From positions 1 through 11,517 of the forward strand of contig CAMGCA010000030.1 in NCBI GenBank assembly GCA_946011705.1: 11,517 bases of DNA, in the 5' to 3' direction. Of this stretch, positions 6,504 to 11,517 are shown one piece after another. Each line of letters begins with the position of its first letter. The stretch's first letter is position 1. The notes beneath the pieces were generated by a model that saw only the letters and a list, made by a program, of their open reading frames with translations, searched no databases and was not told the DNA's origin. Origin of the DNA: an uncultured Clostridia bacterium (GTDB taxonomy: Bacteria; Bacillota; Clostridia; Oscillospirales; Oscillospiraceae). Made by a program: the position numbers and the translations under genes.

Positions 6504-7862
6504 ATGACCGGCCTACCACTCATTATTGTATTTGTTCTGGCAATCGTAGTAATGATCGTCGCAATCTCCAAGTACAAGATTCATCCCTTCCTGTCCATCA
6601 TGAGCGTCTCCCTGATTCTGGCGCTGCTGGCGGGCATCCCGCTGGGTGACATCGCCGGTGGCATCGGCGCCGGGTTCTCCGGCACCTTCAGCTCCATCGG
6701 CATCGTCATTATTCTGGGCGCCCTCATCGGCACCATTCTGGAGCAGACCGGCGCCGCCCTGAAGCTGGCGGATATGGTCGTCAAGCTGGTGGGGCAGAAA
6801 AACCCCGAGCTGGCCATTGAGCTGATGGGCTGGGTCGTCTCCATCCCCGTGTTCTGTGACAGCGGCTTCGTCATTCTCGATCCCATCCGCCGCGCGATGG
6901 TGCGCCGCACCGCTACCTCCAGCGTTGCCATGACCGTGGCTCTGTCCGCCGGTCTGTACATCTCCCATGTGTTCATTCCTCCCACGCCCGGCCCCATCGC
7001 TGCCGCCAACACCCTGGGCATCGGCAATAACCTGCTGCTGGTCATGGGCATGGGCGTTGCCGCCTCCATCCTGCCTCTGATCGCCGGCCTTCTGTTCGCC
7101 AAGTTCATCGGCAAGAAGGTCAAGAGCGCCGACGAGACCGGCTCCGCCACCGAGACCGTCAAAACCTACGAAGAGCTGGTTGCCGGCTACGGCAAGCTGC
7201 CCGGCGGCTTCAACGCCCTGGCTCCCATCATTGTCCCCATTGTCCTGATGGCTATGGGCTCCATCGCCTCCATGGCAGGCTGGACCGGCATTGCCTTCGA
7301 CCTGTTCAACTTCCTGGGCAAGCCCGTTATCGCCCTGGCTGTGGGCACCGTCTTTGCTGTGATCCAGCTGGCCACCGCCCAGAAGATGGATAACTTCTAC
7401 CAGCTGACCAACGACACCCTGAAGGTCACCGGCCCCATCCTGTTCGTCACCGCTGCCGGCGGCGTGCTGGGCAAGGTCATCGCCTCCAGCGATATGGTCA
7501 CCTACATCACCGAGAACGCGGCTGTCCTCGGCTCCGTGGGCATCTTCTTCCCCTTCCTGCTGGCCGCCATTCTCAAGTCCGCTCAGGGCTCCTCCACTGT
7601 CGCCATCACCACCACCGCCGGTATCGTAGCTCCTCTGCTGGGCGCCATGGGTCTGGACACCCCCGCGAAGGCGGCTCTGGCGGTTATGGCCATCGGCGCC
7701 GGCGCTATGACCGTGTCCCACGCCAACGACTCCTACTTCTGGGTTGTGACCAACTTCGGCCAGATGACCCCCGATCAGGGCTACAAGACCCAGACCACGC
7801 TGACGCTGGTTCTCGGCCTGTCCGCCATGGTTGGTATCTTCATCCTGAGCCTGATCTTCTGA
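6504..7862 (+). CDS. GntP-family permease (gluconate/glycerate-type H+ symporter)
   Basis: A 452-residue polytopic inner-membrane protein of usual GntP length, with about 12 hydrophobic helices throughout. Signatures include SIPVFCDSGFVIL (113-125, the family's 'IP.F.D.GFV.L' motif) and FIPPTPGP (157-164), plus AHANDSYFWVV-like text (SHANDSYFWVV) near the C-terminus. It should import a sugar acid or hydroxy acid with protons; beside a glycerate kinase, glycerate is the likeliest cargo (inference). The ATG at 6504 has GAGGAGG 8 nt upstream; the in-frame ATG at 6447 does not. Codon use is strongly biased to C-ending codons, CTG and AAG, more than in the neighbours, which suggests high expression. 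Confidence 0.92.
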   Translation: MTGLPLIIVFVLAIVVMIVAISKYKIHPFLSIMSVSLILALLAGIPLGDIAGGIGAGFSGTFSSIGIVIILGALIGTILEQTGAALKLADMVVKLVGQKNPELAIELMGWVVSIPVFCDSGFVILDPIRRAMVRRTATSSVAMTVALSAGLYISHVFIPPTPGPIAAANTLGIGNNLLLVMGMGVAASILPLIAGLLFAKFIGKKVKSADETGSATETVKTYEELVAGYGKLPGGFNALAPIIVPIVLMAMGSIASMAGWTGIAFDLFNFLGKPVIALAVGTVFAVIQLATAQKMDNFYQLTNDTLKVTGPILFVTAAGGVLGKVIASSDMVTYITENAAVLGSVGIFFPFLLAAILKSAQGSSTVAITTTAGIVAPLLGAMGLDTPAKAALAVMAIGAGAMTVSHANDSYFWVVTNFGQMTPDQGYKTQTTLTLVLGLSAMVGIFILSLIF

Positions 7863-7878
7863 TTGATCGTATATTTCC

Positions 7879-7910
7879 GGGCAGGGCGGCATAGCTGCCC
7901 TGCCCCTTTT
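7879..7910 (+). terminator. Strong hairpin with short U-run between permease and kinase
   Basis: GGGCAGGGCGGC (7879-7890), loop ATA, and GCTGCCCTGCCC (7894-7905) form a 12-bp stem with one G-U pair, followed by CTTTT. It lies 16 bp past the permease stop and 21 bp before the kinase start. It probably terminates part of the transcripts or protects the permease mRNA 3' end, so that kinase is made at a lower level. Confidence 0.7.
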
Positions 7911-7931
7911 CAAACGAAATGAGGTATCATT

Positions 7932-9167
7932 ATGGATATGACAATGCGCAAACGCGCTGACCAGATTGTAGCGGCATCCATCCAGGCGGTTCAGCCGGAC
8001 GATGCGGTGGCCAGAGCCTTAAAGGGCGCGGCCTTCCCCGGCAGGGTTCTGCTGGTCGCCGCCGGAAAAGCCGCCTGGCAGATGGCTAAAGCCGCCCGGG
8101 TCTGTCTCGGTGACCGGATCGACAGCGGCGTGGTGGTCACAAAGTACGGCCACGTCATGGGCCCGCTGGGCAATTTTGTCTGCCGGGAGGCGGGGCATCC
8201 GGTGCCGGATGAAAATTCCTTCGCCGCCACCCAGGCCGCGCTGGATCTGGTAGCGAATCTGACAGAAAACGACACGGTTCTGTTCCTGCTCTCCGGCGGC
8301 GGCAGCGCCCTGTTTGAAAAACCGCTGGTGCCGGGAGAAGTTTTGCAGGACATCACCGGGCAACTGCTGGCCTGCGGCGCGGATATTGTGGAGATAAACA
8401 CCATCCGCAAGCGCCTGTCCGCGGTGAAGGGCGGACGGTTCGCCGAATGCTGCGCCCCGGCGAAGGTTTTTTCCATCGTGCTGTCGGACATTCTGGGGGA
8501 CCCGCTGGATATGATCGCCTCCGGCCCGGCGGTGCCGGACACCACCACCTGTGCCCAGGCGGAGGCCATCGCGCAAAAGTATGCCCTGCGCCTGACGGAG
8601 GAAGCCAAAGCCTGTCTGCGTGCCGAGACCCCCAAGCAGCTTACCAATGTGACCACCCAGATCACCGGTTCCGTCCGGGAGCTGTGCGCCGCCGCCGCGG
8701 CGGAATGCAAAAAGCTGGGCTACGAGCCGGTACTGCTGACGGACCAGCTGTGCTGTCAGGCAAGGGAGGCGGGCAGCTTCCTTGGCTCCATTCTGCGCAC
8801 CCACCATGGTCAGGGTCGGAAGCTGGCTTTTCTTGCCGGCGGCGAAACCGTCGTACAGCTCACCGGCCACGGCAAGGGTGGCCGCAATCAGGAGCTGGCG
8901 CTGGCGGCGGCCCCGGGGCTGGACGGACTGTCCGGAGTGTGCGTATTCAGCGTGGGCAGCGATGGAACCGACGGCCCCACGGATGCGGCGGGCGGCTATG
9001 TGGACGGTCAGTCCAACGAGGAGCTGACCGCGAATGGTCTGTCCGTATTTGGGGTGTTGAAGGAAAACGATGCCTATCACGCGCTGGACAGCATCGGTGG
9101 TCTGATCATCACCGGCCCCACGGGCACCAATGTCAACGATGTGGCTGTTGCGTTGGTGGATGGGTAA
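7932..9167 (+). CDS. Glycerate 2-kinase, MOFRL/DUF4147 family
   Basis: A 411-residue cytoplasmic enzyme that phosphorylates D-glycerate with ATP to 2-phosphoglycerate, feeding lower glycolysis. The N-terminal DUF4147 domain has AAGKAAWQMAKAA (K46), EAGHPVPDENS, LLSGGGSALFEKP (121-127), INTIRKRLSAVKGGR and LSDILGDPLDMIASGP. The C-terminal MOFRL domain has GGETVVQLTGHGKGGRNQEL (303-322), GSDGTDGPTDAAGG (342-355) and the final TGPTGTNVNDVAVAL. All key motifs appear intact. GAGG lies 7 nt before the ATG. It follows the permease by 69 bp, with the hairpin in between, and completes the regulator-permease-kinase module. No clear terminator follows it. Confidence 0.93.
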   Translation: MDMTMRKRADQIVAASIQAVQPDDAVARALKGAAFPGRVLLVAAGKAAWQMAKAARVCLGDRIDSGVVVTKYGHVMGPLGNFVCREAGHPVPDENSFAATQAALDLVANLTENDTVLFLLSGGGSALFEKPLVPGEVLQDITGQLLACGADIVEINTIRKRLSAVKGGRFAECCAPAKVFSIVLSDILGDPLDMIASGPAVPDTTTCAQAEAIAQKYALRLTEEAKACLRAETPKQLTNVTTQITGSVRELCAAAAAECKKLGYEPVLLTDQLCCQAREAGSFLGSILRTHHGQGRKLAFLAGGETVVQLTGHGKGGRNQELALAAAPGLDGLSGVCVFSVGSDGTDGPTDAAGGYVDGQSNEELTANGLSVFGVLKENDAYHALDSIGGLIITGPTGTNVNDVAVALVDG

Positions 9168-9649
9168 TGCAGGAAGAACGAAGACGCCCTTTCATCGCTC
9201 TGGGGCAAAACATTGCCAGTAATTTAAATATACCTGCTTTTCCCGGCCTGAAATCAGTTCGCGCTGATTTCGGCTGACAAAGCGGGAACATCTCAAGGCT
9301 CCGTGCCAGAATTCCGTTCATATAGGCGATCAGCGTGCCGTAATTGGTGATCGGCACGCCCTCATCCACAGCGCATGGGGAGAAGGTCGCCGATGATGCG
9401 TTTGTCGCTCCGAGCCTGATTCAGCCGGGCGATTCGTCCCTTCAGCTCATGAATTCCCTCACTCCGCAGGGCGCTGACGTCGATCTCGTGCTCCCCGGCG
9501 GCAGGAATCGCTTCCAATAAATCGGATTTGTTATAGACGATGAGATAGCTGATTTCCCAGGCCCGGAACAGATCGGGCAGCTGCCCATCGCAGTCCTGCA
9601 GCCCCTCGGCGGCATCCATCACCAGTACCGCGATGTCCGTTTTATTTAG

Positions 9650-9810
9650 GGCAACACCGCATAATGGGGCAAGGAGATTCAGCGAGAGATTTTGGCCCAA
9701 GCGAAAGTATGGAAAATGCGGGAATACTGGATGTATTTCCCATTTTTCATACTGCACGATTGGGGCAAAAGAACCGCCGAATCCCGCAGCTCCCATTATG
9801 CGGTGTTGCC
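9650..9810. mobile_element. 161-bp MITE-like palindromic element inserted in hydF, TTAG target duplication
   Basis: The ends are 19-bp perfect inverted repeats (9650-9668, GGCAACACCGCATAATGGG, and its complement at 9792-9810). The interior is also largely self-complementary: TTTTGGCCCAA against TTGGGGCAAAA, and AGTATGGAAAATG against CATTTTTCATACT. The unit is flanked by TTAG at 9646-9649 and 9811-9814. It encodes nothing, so it would need a transposase supplied elsewhere. It interrupts hydF between V-L and N-K-T-D. Confidence 0.85.
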
Positions 9811-9819
9811 TTAGAACTT

Positions 9820-10099
9820 CTAAATGAGCAAATTCAGATTTTGGACAAATTACAGGAAAAGGAAGCGCCCAAAGCCTCCCTTGTGTAAAGGGAGGTGGCA
9901 CGGCGTAAGCCGTGACGGAGGGATTGTTGCGGGACAATCTTACCATTTCGCCGGAACCTTATGTGAATTTGTAACCTTTTGCCGCACAATCCCTCAGTCA
10001 GCTTCGCTGACAGCTCCCTTTACACAAGGGAGCCTCGAGCACCGCCGCTCCGGTGCAACTACGAAAATTTGCGCAATTTTCAAATTTGCTTATTTAGAG
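9820..10099. mobile_element. 280-bp palindromic element with CTAAATrAGCAAATT ends and possible 8-bp target duplication
   Basis: The left end, CTAAATGAGCAAATT (9820-9834), matches the reverse complement of the right end, AATTTGCTTATTTAG, with one mismatch, and weaker pairing continues inward. TAGAACTT occurs at 9812-9819 and again at 10100-10107, directly outside the element, as an 8-bp target duplication. The right side has two extra bases (AG) between inverted repeat and duplication, so the exact border is uncertain. A different palindromic repeat (9874-10034) lies inside. No transposase is encoded. Confidence 0.65.
9874..10034. repeat. 161-bp palindromic repeat nested inside the 9820-10099 element
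   Basis: CTCCCTTGTGTAAAGGGAG (9876-9894) is the exact reverse complement of 10014-10032 (19 bp). GAGGGATTGT (9918-9927) pairs with ACAATCCCTC (9986-9995). Small hairpins lie within each half: CACGGC-GTAA-GCCGTG (9899-9914) and GTCAGC-TTC-GCTGAC (9997-10011). No target duplication is evident at its borders. It may be an insertion into the outer element or an integral core of it. Confidence 0.75.
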
Positions 10100-10120
10100 T
10101 AGAACTTGCTTTGTTATTCT

Positions 10121-10313
10121 ATCCTGGCCATTCTCGGCCCCAGCGGCGCCGGGAAAACCACATTGCGGCGCAGGACACCGAGCCAGCAGATAATGGTGGA
10201 CAACCGGGATTCCGCACCCGCCACGAATTTGACCAGAGACACCAGGGCGGTGAACAGGGGAAGCAGCTGGGCGATCCGCCAGCCGACGGTCAACTCTCCC
10301 GTGTTCATAGCGG
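10121..10313. other. Decayed segment with an orphan ABC-ATPase Walker A fragment (plus strand)
   Basis: Between the TM1266-type gene and the hydF remnant, the plus strand at about 10121-10166 reads SILAILGPSGAGKTTL, a consensus ABC-transporter Walker A, with no ABC-like sequence on either side. On the minus strand a 64-codon frame (10308 to 10114) starts 5 bp after the regulator's stop but has no ribosome binding site and resembles nothing I know. The segment is best read as rearrangement debris. Confidence 0.4.
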
Positions 10314-10556
10314 TTATTTCGAGTAGGCAGCCTTGGAGCTGACGCCGCTGAGCCGGCCAATCTTGCCGGACAGGGCGTTGATCACGTCCTGAGGCGCATC
10401 GATGGCAATGCTGATGATGTTGATGCCTCGGGAGCGATAAGGAATACCCATGCGGCCGATGATGTATTCGCTGTACTGGTGCAGGATGTCGTTCATAGCC
10501 TGCACGGAAGCGGGGTCCTCGATGATAATGCTGATGACGGCGACTCTTGTGTCCAT
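10314..10556 (-). CDS. TM1266-type iron-only hydrogenase system regulator
   Basis: An 80-residue protein: MDTRVAVISIIIEDPASVQA, then a HQYSEYIIGRMGIPYRSRGI stretch, ISIAIDAPQDVINALSGKIG, and a GVSSKAAYSK end. This is the ACT/NikR-C-like fold family found with hydE, hydF and hydG and annotated as a putative [FeFe]-hydrogenase system regulator (TM1266 of Thermotoga). The length is the family norm and the frame is intact. AGGAGG lies 8 nt before the ATG. The next recognisable gene downstream is the broken hydF, so the regulator has outlived at least one partner here. Molecular function is not well established for the family. Confidence 0.88.
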   Translation of the reverse strand: MDTRVAVISIIIEDPASVQAMNDILHQYSEYIIGRMGIPYRSRGINIISIAIDAPQDVINALSGKIGRLSGVSSKAAYSK

Positions 10557-10574
10557 TTGAAATTCCTCCTAAAA

Positions 10575-10603
10575 CAAAAAAGCCACACCCGAAGGATGCA
10601 GCT
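10575..10603 (-). terminator. Terminator-like hairpin in the leader of the hydrogenase regulator
   Basis: On the minus strand AGCTGCATCC (10594-10603), loop TTC, and GGGTGTGGCT (10581-10590) form a 10-bp stem with three G-U pairs, followed directly by TTTTTTG. It ends only a few bases before the AGGAGG of the regulator gene. That position fits a conditional terminator (attenuator), or the terminator of a lost upstream gene. Confidence 0.6.
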
Positions 10604-10700
10604 TCCCGAAAAATATGCCCCAAAACCCGCGGAACGCGGGCAGGCAGCCATTCTGCTGTATCTTTCACCGCAGTACGCGATTTTGGTGTCAGATCAATTA
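10604..10700 (-). promoter_or_regulatory. Structured 5' leader of the hydrogenase regulator, unclassified
   Basis: The transcript from the promoter at 10706-10733 should begin near 10699 and carries about 140 nt before the start codon. Besides the terminator-like hairpin it contains CCCGCG-TTC-CGCGGG (10626-10640), a very stable stem followed by TTTTGGGG. I recognise no known riboswitch or T-box core. Confidence 0.4.
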
Positions 10701-10705
10701 CTTCT

Positions 10706-10733
10706 ATTATATAGGAATTACCCGGTCTGTCAA
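10706..10733 (-). promoter_or_regulatory. Consensus sigma-A promoter of the hydrogenase regulator
   Basis: On the minus strand, TTGACA (10728-10733), a 16-nt spacer and TATAAT (10706-10711), both boxes perfect. It points toward the regulator gene, whose ATG lies about 150 nt downstream. Confidence 0.8.
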
Positions 10734-10879
10734 GCCGCAATCTTCCCCGCGGCCATGGAATCGGCAGGCCGTAGGCAGGATCATCCCGCCCCGCCCGGTA
10801 GGCGGAGAAGATTTCAAAGCGGAATGTCCCATTGTCCGTCAGTAGGTAGACAGAAGCCAGAACCGCCAGGGTACCGACG

Positions 10880-10903
10880 CCGACGCACAGCGTCGGACTT
10901 TTT
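10880..10903 (+). terminator. Possible terminator hairpin in a gene-free region
   Basis: CCGACGC (10880-10886), loop ACA, GCGTCGG (10890-10896), then ACTTTTT. It could stop plus-strand transcription, but no plus-strand gene ends nearby. The rest of 10741-11223 shows no supportable gene. Frames on both strands are open for long distances, but they lack start signals and recognisable motifs. Confidence 0.35.
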
Positions 10904-11223
10904 CCGAAGACGATTTCTTCTTCAGAAACCCGGACCCACTGTCACGGCCGCGGAACTATTCCGAATGGCTTGGCTGTAACAGGATGATACCACACAACTG
11001 GTGGGTTTTTATGCCGAAACACGCGATAGCGTTGAGCGTTTTTCTGAATAACCGGGCAATCCGGGTCAATGGAAAGCAGGATCGGCAAACCCAATCCCGC
11101 TCTGTATTTGCAGCCACAGCAAGCGGCAGGAAGCCGCCAGGCGTTCGTTCTTCTCCCTGCGTTGCTGGCCCTTCCTGCGCGTTATCCAATTGTGAATCTT
11201 CTGAAAACGATGACAAGAAAAGA

Positions 11224-11252
11224 TTGACAGCGGGGGCCAGTTGCGCTAATAT
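11224..11252 (+). promoter_or_regulatory. Sigma-A-type promoter before the right-edge gene
   Basis: TTGACA (11224-11229), a 17-nt spacer and TAATAT (11247-11252). Transcription should start near 11259 and run into the open frame at 11317. A further TATAAT lies at 11331-11336 but has no well-placed -35 box. Confidence 0.6.
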
Positions 11253-11316
11253 AGCCGGAACGTCAGGGAGCTGCAAAAGCAGAAACCGGCGGATTTCAAA
11301 TTTATTTTCAGAATTG

Positions 11317-11517
11317 ATGGTGATTTTTATTATAATTAAGGAAAAGAAGCAATATTGTGAGTATATTTCCGGAAAACGCCTGAAGGAGGCTTTCTCCGAT
11401 GAACGGATTCCCCTGATGACCATGGACCATTTAAGGGCCTTGGATTTTCCCATCAGTCGTAATATTTCCTACGAGCGCACCGTGGATGAATTTTTGGTGC
11501 AGCTTGCCACCAACGAC
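11317..11517 (+). CDS. Unrecognised partial protein running off the right edge
   Basis: Sixty-seven codons from an ATG to the window end. The translation begins MVIFIIIKEKKQYCEYISGK and continues with RIPLMTMDHLRALDFP and SYERTVDEFLVQLATND. I do not recognise the family. The part after about residue 8 looks like ordinary soluble protein with charged helices. The frame is open without stops far upstream (to about 10845), but that stretch is serine/arginine-rich and not protein-like. No Shine-Dalgarno precedes the ATG at 11317, so the true start is unclear; a later in-frame ATG is at 11416. It could also be the remains of a broken gene. Confidence 0.4.
   Translation, partial: MVIFIIIKEKKQYCEYISGKRLKEAFSDERIPLMTMDHLRALDFPISRNISYERTVDEFLVQLATND

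Larger units (their letters stand above)
9283..10120 (-). pseudogene. hydF: Remnant of hydF, [FeFe]-hydrogenase maturation GTPase, split by insertions and deleted
   Basis: HydF is the scaffold GTPase that delivers the di-iron subcluster to [FeFe] hydrogenase. Three pieces remain on the minus strand. (1) A short upstream piece at about 10100-10120 reading TKQVL. (2) 9363-9649, reading LNKTDIAVLVMDAAEG, the G4 motif YNKSDLL, a VSAL switch region and DKRIIGDLL. (3) After a frame change, 9283-9369, reading DEGVPITNYGTLIAYMNGIL then ARSLEMFP, the HydF C-terminus. The P-loop end, the dimerisation region and most of the cluster-binding domain, including its HxxGC-type cysteines, are missing. Two palindromic elements separate pieces 1 and 2. 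The gene cannot make a working HydF. Gap 9168-9282 after the kinase holds only a hairpin (GAAATCAG/CTGATTTC, 9250-9271). Confidence 0.75.

Noticed and set aside
6513..7913. 466-codon minus-strand open frame opposite the GntP permease
   Set aside because: Its composition (Gly, His, Asp, Gln repeats) is that expected from reading the C-ending codons of a permease backwards.
10114..10308. 64-codon minus-strand frame right after the TM1266-type regulator
   Set aside because: No Shine-Dalgarno and no recognisable family, and it runs through the reverse complement of a Walker A fragment and into hydF debris.
10587..10597. CCCGAAGGATG shared with the dispersed repeat family
   Set aside because: Only 11 bases match, and they are fully explained by the terminator-like hairpin in the regulator leader.
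10741..10920. Minus-strand frame reading like a secreted or membrane N-terminus (VGVGTLAVLASVYLL)
   Set aside because: No start codon in frame after the preceding stop, and it runs through the regulator's promoter. It could be an old gene remnant, but this is unsupported.
10956..11453. 165-codon minus-strand frame
   Set aside because: No ribosome binding site or family resemblance, and it covers a plus-strand consensus promoter and a more protein-like plus-strand frame at its 5' end.

Overview
The window looks like a GC-rich member of the Clostridia, probably an Oscillospiraceae/Ruminococcaceae-type anaerobe. The clues are a cdaA-cdaR (c-di-AMP) pair, a DUF3343/cysteine-desulfurase pair, [FeFe]-hydrogenase maturation genes, strong GGAGG ribosome binding sites, and several families of short palindromic dispersed repeats. 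Lineage is inferred from gene content only.

Left part (1-4573), all on the minus strand. A truncated YbbR-domain gene (cdaR of the c-di-AMP system) overlaps the diadenylate cyclase cdaA, which has its own near-consensus promoter. Upstream of that lie two overlapping genes: a small DUF3343 Se/S-carrier-like protein and a class V cysteine-desulfurase-like enzyme. The desulfurase keeps its lysine and cysteine but has valine where the PLP-binding aspartate is expected. A 450-bp gap with 104-bp tandem repeats follows, then a family 2 glycosyltransferase whose C-terminus is a MarR-like winged-helix domain.

Middle (4574-9167). A 615-bp gap holds two repeat types: a MITE-like palindrome ending in TGTCATTGCGAG, and two units of the same family as the 104-bp repeats in opposite orientation. 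Then comes a plus-strand acid-sugar module: a sugar-diacid regulator of the CdaR type (a different protein from YbbR/CdaR), a GntP-family permease, and a MOFRL-type glycerate 2-kinase. The regulator probably senses a sugar acid or glycerate, the permease imports it, and the kinase makes 2-phosphoglycerate for glycolysis. A strong hairpin between permease and kinase probably lowers kinase expression.

Right part (9168-11517), a decayed hydrogenase-maturation locus. The minus strand carries an intact TM1266-type hydrogenase regulator behind a consensus promoter and a structured, terminator-containing leader. Downstream of it lies a wrecked hydF. That gene has lost its P-loop region, carries a large internal deletion, and is split by two neighbouring palindromic insertions, one of which contains a third palindromic repeat. 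Removing the insertions with one copy of each target duplication restores the hydF reading frame (KQVLNKTD). The last 200 bases start an unrecognised plus-strand gene that leaves the window, preceded by a consensus promoter.
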